Translations under genes and position numbers: made by a program | The notes under the pieces: model-generated | What the model saw: only the letters and a program-made list of their open reading frames with translations | Databases searched by the model: none | What the model was told of the DNA's origin: nothing | Assembly (NCBI RefSeq): GCF_004344915.1 | Contig: NZ_SKFG01000003.1 | Span: forward strand, 124,001-188,000 | Source: Paenibacillus albiflavus | Lineage (GTDB): Bacteria; Bacillota; Bacilli; Paenibacillales; NBRC-103111 | DNA: 64,000 bases | Reading direction: 5' to 3' | Shown: piece after piece, positions 24,774 through 33,307 of the stretch | Layout of the letters: every line of letters begins with the position of its first letter | Position numbering within the stretch: the first letter of the stretch is position 1

Positions 24774-25802
24774 TTAGCCAATAGCTGCCTTCAAGGCTCT
24801 TAAAGTTGCATCACTCGTTTCCAGTGGTACCCCGCAGCCTGGTGCAAGGATAAACGAACGCTCCCGCAAGCTTTGAATCGCATCAACAGCCTCCGCATGG
24901 ACTTGTTCCGATTGGTCCGTTCCGAATAAATGCTCACTGACTCCACCGACAACTGTCTTCTTGCCAATCCAATTAGTTGAAGCTTGCAGTGATGGATTTC
25001 CCTTAGCGCGATCTGCCCAATGGATGGCTGAGACAGGATAGTCCGCAAATCGATCTGGATTCGACGTAGGACCACAAGTATGGAGGATGCTTGCCTTATC
25101 TCCTAATGCTTCTAGAACAATCAGGTCATAGGGACGACCATAAGATTCATAATCGGAGCGGCTGAAGCTCTCCTCGTTGCCTAGCCCCATGATCGAATAG
25201 AAAATACCATCAGCGCCCGCACCTGCTAGCTCAGTCACATATTCCGCAAGGGTAACAGCAATTTCCTTTAATGCTGCATGAACTCCATCAGGATTCTGGG
25301 CAATGAGCGCATGCAGCGAGCTGGCGCTACGTTCTGGATGAGCCACATAACCAGGATATGGATTATGGCCAGCAAGCAAGGCAAGTACCGTTAAAGGGGA
25401 GAATAACGTTTGAATAATAGGCGTCTCGCTCCCCAGCGCATTTCGGATGAGCCTTGTCGCTTCCAATTGTTCGAGAATTGGCCCCACATTCCGTGCCTGC
25501 TCACGGATACGTTCCAAATCAGAAGGACCATGGACAACGTATTCCGTCAGCTTCGGCAAGACACTCTCATACAAAGCGTAATTATAGGTATTGCCCCATA
25601 TCTCCTGATAATACGTAGCGCGAGGATTAATTTTGACGAAATCCCAATCATAACGTTGCTGAAAATTCAGCGTCGCCCCTGCAAGTGCCTTAGCGCTTTG
25701 CTCTTGATCAATAAAATGCTTCCATGCTGACACAATCGGACGATCTGCTAATTCACCAGCAAGTATCGCTTGAAATCGCTGCTGCTTATTCCAGTCTGAC
25801 AT
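24774..25802 (-). CDS. Uroporphyrinogen-decarboxylase-family protein
   Basis: 342 residues from ATG 25802 after GAGGGGTG. TIM-barrel of the URO-D family: N-terminal RFQAILAGELADRPIVSAW, then the middle YVTELAGAGADGIFYSIM, then SILHTCGPTS and the C-terminal FILAPGCGVPLETSD. The family includes haem-pathway UroD (HemE) and corrinoid-dependent methyltransferases. There is no haem gene nearby, and HTCG and PGCG (Cys ligand positions) suit the methyltransferase-like branch. True HemE would have an N-terminal PVWxMRQAG, which is absent. Substrate unknown. It stands alone between two terminators. Confidence 0.82.
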   Translation of the reverse strand: MSDWNKQQRFQAILAGELADRPIVSAWKHFIDQEQSAKALAGATLNFQQRYDWDFVKINPRATYYQEIWGNTYNYALYESVLPKLTEYVVHGPSDLERIREQARNVGPILEQLEATRLIRNALGSETPIIQTLFSPLTVLALLAGHNPYPGYVAHPERSASSLHALIAQNPDGVHAALKEIAVTLAEYVTELAGAGADGIFYSIMGLGNEESFSRSDYESYGRPYDLIVLEALGDKASILHTCGPTSNPDRFADYPVSAIHWADRAKGNPSLQASTNWIGKKTVVGGVSEHLFGTDQSEQVHAEAVDAIQSLRERSFILAPGCGVPLETSDATLRALKAAIG

Positions 25803-25963
25803 TTGCACACCCCTCATCCTAAACCATATAATTTACTTAACCGATGAATTTACTTGGTTTAATGTAAATCTATCATACGACTACCTTTATTCCTGTGTCA
25901 ATTATTTATTTGAAAATTTACACTATTACAACTACACTTCTTAAGCATTCTAAGCAAAAAAAG

Positions 25964-26011
25964 AAGCCTTCCAAGCTAAGCAATAAATTGCTTACCTCAG
26001 AATGGCTTTTT
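25964..26011 (-). terminator. Terminator of the SpoVIF-like gene
   Basis: A long imperfect hairpin: AAGCCTTCC (25964-25972) against GAATGGCTT (26000-26008), with an inner perfect TAAGCAA/TTGCTTA pair, then T's on the minus strand. It overlaps the last codon of the gene. Confidence 0.75.
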
Positions 26012-26303
26012 ATCGAAACATTCCCCATAGCTTAAGCAAATGGAATGTGTTGTTCGGATCAATTTTCTGAGCGATGACAAAATCGACAACATTCTTCGTC
26101 TGCTCGCTCGTCAGATTCTCCCCAAGCACTTTCGAAACTTGCCCAACCAGCTTGTTCACCTTAGGCCGGTTCTGCAAGTCCTCCTTCGTGACGCCATCTA
26201 GAATCGCTTTGACCTTCTCTTTGGTATCTTTGTTCTTTAGCTTAAGCTTCACTCGTTCAACGAGCGCAGGATCTAACCCATATTTCGCATAATTGGTATT
26301 CAT
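26010..26303 (-). CDS. SpoVIF-like sporulation protein
   Basis: 97 residues, basic and helical, from ATG 26303 after AAGGAGG. The pattern KVKAILDGVTKEDL, then KVNKLVGQVSKVLGENLTSEQ, then a C-terminal KIDPNNTFHLLKLWGMFR fits the stage VI sporulation protein F family of Paenibacillaceae as I remember it. In B. subtilis SpoVIF (YjcC) helps spore coat assembly. The gene is alone and ends in its own hairpin. The assignment rests on recognition of the C-terminal block only. Confidence 0.65.
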   Translation of the reverse strand: MNTNYAKYGLDPALVERVKLKLKNKDTKEKVKAILDGVTKEDLQNRPKVNKLVGQVSKVLGENLTSEQTKNVVDFVIAQKIDPNNTFHLLKLWGMFR

Positions 26304-26412
26304 ACGAATCGCCTCCTTCACATCCCTATTACTATATGTGACTTGGAGGATCAAGTTGACTAATCGATTCGTACGATGTACGACAGCTTATCCTGTAAAC
26401 GCTATGTAAGCC

Positions 26413-26440
26413 TACCATTAACCATTAACCATTAACCATT
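26413..26440. repeat. Four tandem copies of a 7-base repeat after recG
   Basis: ACCATTA is repeated four times in a row directly after the recG stop codon, and the last copy overlaps that stop. It forms no hairpin. Confidence 0.85.
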
Positions 26441-28496
26441 AATCGAGGACATTGCCATCAAGCACGCCTTCTCGCTGCAAATATTCACGCAGCGACAAGT
26501 AAGCGACATCCGTCCAGAACTCGGAAGAGGATACAAGCTGTGAGGCATCGTCGCGAGCGACTTCCATCACTTCGAAATCCGCCATCAGATCAGCGATTCG
26601 GAACTCTGGAAGTCCGCTCTGTTTCGTGCCGAAGAAGTCGCCAGGGCCGCGAAGCTCCAAATCGCGGCGAGCGATCTCAAAGCCGTCGGTCGTATCCGTC
26701 ATCGCGCGCATCCGTTCCTTGCCGACCTCTGTCTTCGGGTCGGCAATCAGGATGCAGTAAGATGCATGCTTACCTCGACCGACGCGACCGCGAAGCTGAT
26801 GCAGCTGCGACAAGCCGAATCTGTCGGCGTCGTACACCACCATCAGCGTAGCATTGGGCACGTCCACACCGACCTCAACAACGGTCGTGGATACAAGCAC
26901 ATGCACAGCACCTTCCTTGAAGCTGCGCATGGCTTCATCCTTCTCCGCAGCAGACATGCGGCCGTGCAGCAGACCGATCCGCAGGTCTGGAAAATGACTC
27001 TGCAGCTGTACGAACACATCGATTGCATTCTGCACATCGAGCTTCTCCGATTCTTCGATCAATGGGCAGATCACATACGATTGTCTGCCTCCATCTGCCT
27101 CTCGCTTAATGAAGCCGAGCACCCGATCTAGCATATCGTGCTTCACCGCATACGTCTTAATTGGCTGTCTGCCCTTCGGCAGCTCACGCAGCGTCGATAC
27201 GTCCAAATCGCCGAATGCGGTAATCGCTAGCGTCCTCGGGATTGGCGTTGCCGTCATCATAAGCACGTCAGGATTCATCCCTTTGCGACGCAGCACCGCC
27301 CGCTGCGCAACCCCGAACCGATGCTGCTCATCGGTTACGACAAGCCCGAGCTGACGAAAATGCACGTCATCCTGGATCAACGCATGGGTGCCGACGACTA
27401 CGTCCACCATGCCCATCTGCATCGAGCCCAGCATCTCGCGGCGCTGTCTCTCTGTTGTGGAGCCAGTGAGCAGCCCTACGGTAACGCCTAATGGCTCAAA
27501 CATCTTCTCCAGCGAGCGCATATGCTGCTCTGCAAGAATTTCCGTCGGGGCCATAAGCGCCCCTTGATAGCCCGCCTTCACCGTCGCATAAAGTGCCGCA
27601 GCGGCAACAACAGTCTTGCCCGCGCCGACATCCCCTTGAAGCAATCGGTTCATGGCGTAAGGCGCCTGCATATCAGCGAGTATTTCGGCGATTACATCCT
27701 TTTGTGACTTCGTGAGCACAAACGGCAGCCCACGTACGAACGCGCGAACGGCAGGCAGATCGACAGCTTGTGCCAAGCCGTCTGCACGACGCCTGTTCAT
27801 CGCGCGCAGCGCATTCATCTTGAGCTGGAATAAGAGCAGCTCCTCATAGACCATTCGCCTGCGCGCATGTTGGCCTTCGTCCATCCGCTCAGGCTGATGA
27901 ATGGCGGCGACTGCCTCCCGCCGCACCATCAAGTCATGCCGCCGTACAAGCTCCTGCGGCAAAACCTCCTGGATCATCGCTCCGTACTGCTTAAGCGCCT
28001 GCGCAATTACTTTGCGCATCCACTTCTGCGACATCTCAGCGCTGATCGAGTACACAGGCTGCAGCGTCCCGACCTTCGACGTCCCTGCAGCACTTCTGCC
28101 GGGAAACTCCGTCTCAGACACCGTTATTTGCTTACGCCTTCCATCCCACTTGCCTGTAAGCACAACTTCAGACTGAAGCTCTAATTTCTCCTTCAGAAAA
28201 ACCTGGTTAAACCATACAGACGTAACAAAAAAGTGGTCAATGACCACTTTGCAGCTTAATCTAGATTTGCCTCGTCCGTATCGCTGAAGGACAGGTATGC
28301 TGACGATTGTACCTACAACCGTAATTTTATCGCCATCTTTGACTCCGCTAAGATCACTTAGAGAATAATCTTCGTAGCGAAACGGATAATACTCCAGCAG
28401 TTGACCGACTGTATATACACCTAAAGCATGGAGGTCGTCCTTTTTGGCCGCCCCCACACCATGTATTTGTTCGATAGGTATGCGAAATAAATCCAT
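26439..28496 (-). CDS. recG: ATP-dependent DNA helicase RecG
   Basis: 685 residues, full length. The N-terminal wedge/OB domain has KDGDKITVVGTIVS near residue 60. The helicase motifs are Walker A GDVGAGKTV near 285, DEQH box (VTDEQHRFG), TATPIPRTL, and motif VI QLRGRVGRG. The C-terminal block has FFGTKQSG. It reverses stalled replication forks. Start at ATG 28496 (GAAGGTG upstream); the frame is open to 28628 but that would overlap the next gene. It lies downstream of fakA-fakB as in B. subtilis, where recG follows yloV and sda. Confidence 0.97.
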   Translation of the reverse strand: MDLFRIPIEQIHGVGAAKKDDLHALGVYTVGQLLEYYPFRYEDYSLSDLSGVKDGDKITVVGTIVSIPVLQRYGRGKSRLSCKVVIDHFFVTSVWFNQVFLKEKLELQSEVVLTGKWDGRRKQITVSETEFPGRSAAGTSKVGTLQPVYSISAEMSQKWMRKVIAQALKQYGAMIQEVLPQELVRRHDLMVRREAVAAIHQPERMDEGQHARRRMVYEELLLFQLKMNALRAMNRRRADGLAQAVDLPAVRAFVRGLPFVLTKSQKDVIAEILADMQAPYAMNRLLQGDVGAGKTVVAAAALYATVKAGYQGALMAPTEILAEQHMRSLEKMFEPLGVTVGLLTGSTTERQRREMLGSMQMGMVDVVVGTHALIQDDVHFRQLGLVVTDEQHRFGVAQRAVLRRKGMNPDVLMMTATPIPRTLAITAFGDLDVSTLRELPKGRQPIKTYAVKHDMLDRVLGFIKREADGGRQSYVICPLIEESEKLDVQNAIDVFVQLQSHFPDLRIGLLHGRMSAAEKDEAMRSFKEGAVHVLVSTTVVEVGVDVPNATLMVVYDADRFGLSQLHQLRGRVGRGKHASYCILIADPKTEVGKERMRAMTDTTDGFEIARRDLELRGPGDFFGTKQSGLPEFRIADLMADFEVMEVARDDASQLVSSSEFWTDVAYLSLREYLQREGVLDGNVLD

Positions 28497-28521
28497 GATT
28501 GCACCTTCAATCTCATTACAA

Positions 28522-29391
28522 TTACGCTGGCGATATAAATACCGCAACAATTCCTGGACCTGTATAGGTTCCAATAACAGCACCAATGGTCCAGTCCATA
28601 CAAGACACAATATCATATTCAGCAGCAATCATCTGCTTCAGTGTCTCTGCACCTTCTGGATTGCGAACATGTGCAAGTTTTATATGAATCGCCTTGCTAC
28701 TCCCACGCTCTTTCATCAGCTCAACGATTCTGGCCATTGCCTTCTTTTGACCACGAACTTTATCAATTGGCGCGACATAGCCATCGTTATCAATCGTAAG
28801 AATCGGCTTAATATTAAGTAATGAACCAATCATGGCAGAAGCCCTGCCTAATCGTCCGCCTTTATGCAGATAATCAAGTGTGTCCACCAAGAAATAAATA
28901 TCGCATTCCTTGCGTGCTTTCTCAATAAGCTCCAGAATCTCTTCCTTGCTCTTCCCTGCATTAGCAGCTTCTGCCGCGGCGAGAACTTGTACACCAATAC
29001 CATAGGAAGCTGACATCGAATCTACGACAGTAACCGAAATACGATCATTGCCATCATCTTCGATCATCGCTTTAGCCAGTACCGCTGACTGATAAGTTCC
29101 ACTCATCACAGACGAAAGATGAATCGAGATAATCTCGACCTTCTCACCGTCTTCAGAAGCGAGGGATTCATATTTTTGTTGAAAATCTACTGGCGAAGGC
29201 TGTGATGTGATAGGCAAAGCGGGTGCTGCAACCAACTTATCGTAGAATTCCTCGGGTGTAAGTGATACTCCGTCAATATAAGTATCCTTGCCAAATGAAA
29301 CCTTGAGCGAAACCATTTCAATACCTAGCTTCTCCCTAATCTCCAGGGGAATATCTGCTGTGCTGTCAGTTACAATACGAACTTTGCTCAA
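28522..29391 (-). CDS. DegV-family fatty-acid-binding protein (FakB type)
   Basis: 289 residues from TTG 29391 (GAGAGGTG 6 bases before). Two-domain DegV fold: TDSTADIPLEI at the start, YDKLVAAPALPITSQPSPVDF near 60-75 with the SQPS motif, and conserved VDSMSAS near 120. FakB proteins hold a fatty acid for phosphorylation by FakA. Its gene lies directly after fakA (26 bases), which supports the pairing. In B. subtilis the degV genes are elsewhere. Confidence 0.92.
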   Translation of the reverse strand: MSKVRIVTDSTADIPLEIREKLGIEMVSLKVSFGKDTYIDGVSLTPEEFYDKLVAAPALPITSQPSPVDFQQKYESLASEDGEKVEIISIHLSSVMSGTYQSAVLAKAMIEDDGNDRISVTVVDSMSASYGIGVQVLAAAEAANAGKSKEEILELIEKARKECDIYFLVDTLDYLHKGGRLGRASAMIGSLLNIKPILTIDNDGYVAPIDKVRGQKKAMARIVELMKERGSSKAIHIKLAHVRNPEGAETLKQMIAAEYDIVSCMDWTIGAVIGTYTGPGIVAVFISPA

Positions 29392-29417
29392 ACCCTTCAC
29401 CTCTCTATTATTGATCC

Positions 29418-31193
29418 TTATTCAACCGAGAATAAATAGTAATATACCGGTTGTCCACCATCATGCAATTCGACTTCAACCTCAGGATACATTTCCTTAA
29501 TATAGGCAAGGATTACACCAGTATCTTCATCAGTTGCTTCTTCCCCAGTCAGAATTGTCACGATTTCACTGCCTTCATCAATCATCTGATCAAGCAGACT
29601 CTTTGTAGCAGCTGCCAATGTACCTTCTGAGCATATGATTTTGCCATCCTGAATGCCCATAAAGTCTCCAAGCTTAATTTCGATCCCATCAATTGAAGTA
29701 TCTCTAACCGAATGTGTAACTTGGCCTGAACGAACATGCTGGATGGATTGCATCATTGCATCCGTATTCTTCTCCGCATTAGAAGATTCTTGGAATGCTA
29801 GAATAGCAGCCATACCTTGTGGAATGGTTTTGCTCGGAATTACGATAATTTCCTTATCCTCTGTCAATTCAGCAGCTTGTTTAGCTGCCATAACGATGTT
29901 GGAGTTATTTGGCAATAAATATATCGTATCCGCATGAATACGTTCAATTGCATTTACAAAATCCTGCGTACTCGGATTCATTGTCTGTCCGCCTGACAGT
30001 ACGACGTCAACACCAACCGAAGAGAAAATTTCCGTAATCCCTTCACCTGCTGCAACAGATACGAATCCATAAGGCTTGCGATCCTCTTGTGGAGCGGCTG
30101 TAACCGCGGCTACTGGCTGTGCATCAGCTGTCTTGGAAACTTGCTTTTGCTGCTGTTCCATAGCTTCTTCCATCAAAATATGCGTATGTTGATCGCGCAT
30201 GTTTTCAATTTTGATACGTGCCAGATCTCCATACTGCTGTGCAATCGTCATGACATTTCCAGGATATTCAGCATGAATATGCACCTTAACAAGGTCATCA
30301 TCTGCTACAACAAGAAGCGAATCCCCATGCTTGCTTAACTCCGTACGGAAATCTTCTTCATTGAATACAAGTCCTTTGGTCTTGCCAGGGATCATATTAA
30401 CCAGAAACTCTGTACAATAGCCAAATACGATATCTTCTGTAGCCAGTTTCGCTTGCGCACGTTCTGGCTCGTGACCTGGATTCACTTGCGGCTTTTGAGC
30501 GAATGCGCCGACTTGGAAAGCACCAAGCGCTTCTGGAATGACCGCATCACTTGCATGGTCATAATCGCTTTCTCCTGTGAGTGCTTCCATGAAGCCTTCA
30601 TATACATGAATAAGTCCTTGACCGCCAGCATCAACTACACCTACTTGCTTCAGAACTGGCAGCAAATCAGGTGTATGCGCTAACGATTCTTTACCTTTGT
30701 CGAGCACTTCTACCATCAATTCATCTATCGTTTGGGCACGTTTAGCAAATGCAATAGCTGCCTTTGCTGCATCCTTAGACACCGTGAGAACAGTTCCTTC
30801 TACAGGCTTAACGACTGCTTTATAAGCAGTTTCAACGCCTTGCTGCAGCGCAGCAGCGAACTGAACACAATTGATGGTCTCATAGTCATGAACTGACTTA
30901 GCGAAACCACGGAATAACTGTGATAGAATAACACCAGAATTTCCTCTTGCCCCCATAAGTAGACCTTTGGAAAGTGCTTCTGCCGCCTTACCGATATGTG
31001 CAGAAGGTCTTCTCGACAATTCCTCAACGCCTGATGTAAGCGTAAGGTTCATATTCGTTCCTGTATCGCCATCGGGTACAGGGAATACGTTAAGTCCGTT
31101 AACTTTATTGACATTACGACTAAGATGCTTAGAAGCAGACATCATCATCGCAATAAAATCATTACCATTGATCGAGATTAAGCGCTTGCTCAA
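29418..31193 (-). CDS. fakA: Fatty acid kinase catalytic subunit FakA (YloV)
   Basis: 591 residues, the length of YloV/FakA. N-terminal Dak2-like ATP-binding domain: NVFPVPDGDTGTNM near residue 35, AEALSKGLLMGARGNSGVIL near 95. A linker with Gln/Ala-rich stretch follows (around 340-370) and a C-terminal domain with FVSVAAGEG and LPNNSNIVMAA. It phosphorylates exogenous fatty acids bound by FakB. Start is TTG 31193 with AAGGAG 9 bases upstream. It lies 21 bases after yloU, as in B. subtilis. Confidence 0.96.
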   Translation of the reverse strand: MSKRLISINGNDFIAMMMSASKHLSRNVNKVNGLNVFPVPDGDTGTNMNLTLTSGVEELSRRPSAHIGKAAEALSKGLLMGARGNSGVILSQLFRGFAKSVHDYETINCVQFAAALQQGVETAYKAVVKPVEGTVLTVSKDAAKAAIAFAKRAQTIDELMVEVLDKGKESLAHTPDLLPVLKQVGVVDAGGQGLIHVYEGFMEALTGESDYDHASDAVIPEALGAFQVGAFAQKPQVNPGHEPERAQAKLATEDIVFGYCTEFLVNMIPGKTKGLVFNEEDFRTELSKHGDSLLVVADDDLVKVHIHAEYPGNVMTIAQQYGDLARIKIENMRDQHTHILMEEAMEQQQKQVSKTADAQPVAAVTAAPQEDRKPYGFVSVAAGEGITEIFSSVGVDVVLSGGQTMNPSTQDFVNAIERIHADTIYLLPNNSNIVMAAKQAAELTEDKEIIVIPSKTIPQGMAAILAFQESSNAEKNTDAMMQSIQHVRSGQVTHSVRDTSIDGIEIKLGDFMGIQDGKIICSEGTLAAATKSLLDQMIDEGSEIVTILTGEEATDEDTGVILAYIKEMYPEVEVELHDGGQPVYYYLFSVE

Positions 31194-31214
31194 TTTGTAA
31201 GTCTCCTTCCTGAA

Positions 31215-31574
31215 TTAGCGGGCTATACGTACTCCCTGCACGAAGATATTTACTTCATCAACATGAAGTCCTACAACGTCATTCATGACATATTTCACTT
31301 TAGATTGAACGTTCTCAGCAACAACAGATATCTTCGTTCCATAACTGACAATAATATATAAATCGATTTCTGTCTGATCCTTCTCTCGACGAACCTCGAC
31401 ACCACGACTTAAGTTTTCGCGACCGAGTAGTTCTGTAATACCGTCTTTAAATTGTTTCCTGGATGCCATACCAACAAGTCCATAACAATCGAGTGCTGCA
31501 GAGCCTGCTAGGGTAGCTATCACTTCGTTTGTAATGTAAATCTTACCGAGTTCATTTACGACTTCCATTGGCAC
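31215..31574 (-). CDS. yloU: Asp23/Gls24-family protein YloU
   Basis: 119 residues from GTG 31574 (AAGGAG 9 bases upstream; an ATG at 31568 is also possible). Family blocks: ITNEVIATLAGSAALDCYGLVG, then GITELLGRENLSRGVEV, and C-terminal VDEVNIFVQGVRI. Asp23 proteins are small stress- and envelope-linked proteins; in staphylococci Asp23 binds the membrane through partners. First gene of the yloU-fakA-fakB-recG group, divergent from rpmB. A second Asp23-family gene is at 62898. Confidence 0.94.
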   Translation of the reverse strand: MPMEVVNELGKIYITNEVIATLAGSAALDCYGLVGMASRKQFKDGITELLGRENLSRGVEVRREKDQTEIDLYIIVSYGTKISVVAENVQSKVKYVMNDVVGLHVDEVNIFVQGVRIAR

Positions 31575-31618
31575 TATGACCAACTCCTTTTCATGGACTA
31601 CTCTTCATTGTACTATAA

Positions 31619-31639
31619 AGCGTTTAATAAATAAACGCT
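31619..31639. promoter_or_regulatory. Inverted repeat between yloU and rpmB
   Basis: AGCGTTTA (31619-31626) and TAAACGCT (31632-31639) are perfect inverted repeats 5 bases apart. They lie 45-65 bases upstream of the yloU start. No T run follows on the plus strand. It could be an operator or a hairpin in the yloU 5' region. Confidence 0.4.
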
Positions 31640-31658
31640 CAAAAAAGATTGAGTTTCA

Positions 31659-31688
31659 TTGACGTAAGTATTTTAGATATGATATTAT
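31659..31688 (+). promoter_or_regulatory. Promoter of rpmB
   Basis: TTGACG (31659-31664) and TATTAT (31683-31688) are 18 bases apart, about 140 bases before the L28 start. This leaves a leader of roughly 135 bases, long enough for control by hairpins, for example ACAGT...GCTGT. Confidence 0.5.
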
Positions 31689-31828
31689 GTGTAAGTATGT
31701 TTTACAAGGAATACTATAACGATTACTGTGTATCATTAACAACCATGTAACAGTAAGAAAAAGCTGTATGCCAGTTAAGCTTAGACTTGCCTAGCAGACA
31801 GATTCGTATACTTAAGGAGGTGTCACGC

Positions 31829-32017
31829 ATGTCTCGCAAATGCTTTATTACAGGTAAATCACCTGCATCAGGAAATCATGTTTCACACGCCAACAACAAG
31901 AACAAGCGCACTTGGGGTGTAAACGTACAAAAGGTTCGCATTTTGGTTGATGGTAAGCCAAAACGTGTTTACGTTAGCGCACGCGCATTGAAATCTGGCA
32001 AAGTAACTCGTGTTTAA
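31829..32017 (+). CDS. rpmB: 50S ribosomal protein L28
   Basis: 62 residues, full length, basic. Starts [16 protein letters not shown] and ends [10 protein letters not shown], both typical of L28. AAGGAGGTG precedes ATG 31829. There is a single Cys (in KCFITG); the second zinc-ribbon pair of some L28 paralogs is absent. It is monocistronic with its own promoter and a strong terminator, oriented against its neighbours as in B. subtilis. Confidence 0.98.
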   Translation: MSRKCFITGKSPASGNHVSHANNKNKRTWGVNVQKVRILVDGKPKRVYVSARALKSGKVTRV

Positions 32018-32042
32018 TCGCGATTAACTAGCTTTCAACGAC

Positions 32043-32070
32043 AAAAGCACCTACTATGGGTGCTTTTTTT
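32043..32070 (+). terminator. Terminator of rpmB
   Basis: AAAAGCACC pairs with GGGTGCTTTT around a 6-base loop, followed by T's to 32070. Confidence 0.92.
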
Positions 32071-32179
32071 CGTATAGTATCATGTGTGTCATTCCGTTTC
32101 TTCTTGGATGATAGGGATTCGTTCCAGTTGTTTGTTCATGTGTCTAACGCGCGAAACAGCGGTCAACAGGCATCATTCT

Positions 32180-32222
32180 AAGAAACGCACCCGTCCTGGA
32201 TTAGGACGGTGCAATCGTTTCT
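32180..32222 (-). terminator. Terminator of spoVM made of a dispersed palindromic repeat
   Basis: AGAAACG...CGTTTCT outer arms and GTCC...GGAC plus GCACC inner arms. Its plus strand starts AAGAAACGCACCCG and continues AGGACGGTG, which is shared with the copy at 62714-62760 read on the minus strand. It lies directly after the spoVM stop (32229). Confidence 0.7.
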
Positions 32223-32228
32223 CTGGTG

Positions 32229-32309
32229 TTAGTTTTTACTAAAGGTATTTAGGATCGCTTTGACAAACCCACCCAAAAACTTCGGTAGTTTGATCGTGTA
32301 GAATTTCAT
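32229..32309 (-). CDS. spoVM: Stage V sporulation protein M (26-residue amphipathic peptide)
   Basis: 26 codons plus stop, too short for most ORF callers. The peptide begins MKFYTIKLPKFLGGFV, almost the same as B. subtilis SpoVM, and ends with a Lys. It is an amphipathic helix that recognises the curved forespore membrane and anchors the coat protein SpoIVA. GGGGAGGGG stands 6 bases before ATG 32309. Position between rpe and rpmB is the same as in B. subtilis. It confirms that this organism makes endospores. Confidence 0.96.
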   Translation of the reverse strand: MKFYTIKLPKFLGGFVKAILNTFSKN

Positions 32310-32352
32310 CTTTACCCCTCCCCATAGCTTTCCGCTCTTCCACAACGTTTAT

Positions 32353-32402
32353 CACAAGAAGAAACGGTCTAACCGTCTAATAAAAGGCGACTAACGTTTC
32401 TT
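32353..32402 (-). repeat. Dispersed palindromic repeat, AAGAAACG/ACCGT family
   Basis: ACGGTctaACCGT-like stem (32363-32376) and outer GAAACG...CGTTTCTT arms. Read on the minus strand it starts AAGAAACGTTAGTCG and ends ACCGTTTCTTCTTG, like the copies at 62714, 53758 and 17837. Confidence 0.6.
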
Positions 32403-32411
32403 AAGGTGATT

Positions 32412-32447
32412 TATAGAATTTAATAGGCGAATGTAATAAATTCTATA
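32412..32447. repeat. Perfect inverted repeat TATAGAATTTA/TAAATTCTATA
   Basis: 11-base arms 14 bases apart. The arm ATAGAATTTA also occurs at 56951-56987, 62771-62813 and 63366-63388. Confidence 0.6.
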
Positions 32448-32658
32448 CCACCGATGGAAAGCTCCCAAGTTCGCCTGCTCCAGTTCAGTAGTTCATATCG
32501 TTACGCCCATTATATTCGCTCGCCTCGCAAATAGTTCCTGATCGTCATGCTGTTATAGGCAATTTTCGAGAGCTTACAATAACATGTTGGCATCGTCCGC
32601 GAAAGCCAAACTTCTGTAACATATATATGTTGGGGAGGGTTCAGATATGCTTTGCAGG

Positions 32659-33306
32659 TTAACCCTTAATCAGGTGAATCGCCTCTGCTCGATCCTTCTG
32701 TCCGAACACTGCACTTCCTGCCACGAGCACATTTGCACCCGCTTCAGCTACTAGCTTAGCTGTATGTGCATTAATTCCGCCGTCTACCTCAATATCAATA
32801 TGCTGATAGCCGAACGAGTTTAGCTGTTCACGAAGGCTGCTAATTTTACTTAGCATCCCTGGGATAAATTGTTGTCCGCCGAAGCCAGGGTTAACGGTCA
32901 TGATAAGCACCATTTCTATATCCTCGAGTACGTGCTGAAGCGTTTCGAGTGGTGTAGCTGGATTAAGCGCCACTCCCGCCTTAACGCCATGCTCCTTAAT
33001 TAAATGAAGCGTGCGATGCAGGTGTACACAAGCTTCTTGATGAACCGTAATGATGTCCGCTCCTGCTTTGGCAAAGTCAGCTATATAACGCTCTGGCTGC
33101 TCTATCATCAGATGAACGTCGAGCGGCAGCTTCGTATGCGGCCTGATCGCATCAACAATGAGCGGGCCGATCGTAATATTAGGTGCAAATTTACCATCCA
33201 TCACATCAACATGAATGAGATCCGCTCCATGCTGATCAACCTCTTTAATCTCCTCACCTAAACGAGCGAAGTCTGCAGATAAAATCGAAGGTGCAATTTT
33301 TAGCAT
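32659..33306 (-). CDS. rpe: Ribulose-phosphate 3-epimerase
   Basis: 215 residues, full-length TIM barrel. [12 protein letters not shown] at the start, metal-binding HVDVMDGKF near residue 33, [10 protein letters not shown] near 65, the flexible loop [10 protein letters not shown] near 140, and EVDGGI near 173. It interconverts ribulose-5- and xylulose-5-phosphate in the pentose phosphate pathway. Its start ATG 33306 directly meets the rsgA stop (33308). Part of the long rlmN-prpC-prkC-rsgA-rpe cluster. Confidence 0.97.
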   Translation of the reverse strand: MLKIAPSILSADFARLGEEIKEVDQHGADLIHVDVMDGKFAPNITIGPLIVDAIRPHTKLPLDVHLMIEQPERYIADFAKAGADIITVHQEACVHLHRTLHLIKEHGVKAGVALNPATPLETLQHVLEDIEMVLIMTVNPGFGGQQFIPGMLSKISSLREQLNSFGYQHIDIEVDGGINAHTAKLVAEAGANVLVAGSAVFGQKDRAEAIHLIKG

Positions 33307-33307
33307 A

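Larger units (their letters stand above)
32310..32658. other. Intergenic region between spoVM and rpe with two repeat elements
   Basis: 350 bases without a gene. It contains a copy of the AAGAAACG/ACCGT repeat (32353-32402) and a perfect inverted repeat TATAGAATTTA (32412-32422) / TAAATTCTATA (32437-32447), plus the likely spoVM promoter region. In B. subtilis, as I recall, thiN lies here; no trace of it is seen. Confidence 0.65.

Noticed and set aside
26540-28176. Several plus-strand open frames opposite recG
   Set aside because: Antisense shadows of a GC-richer, well-conserved gene; no ribosome sites or family matches.
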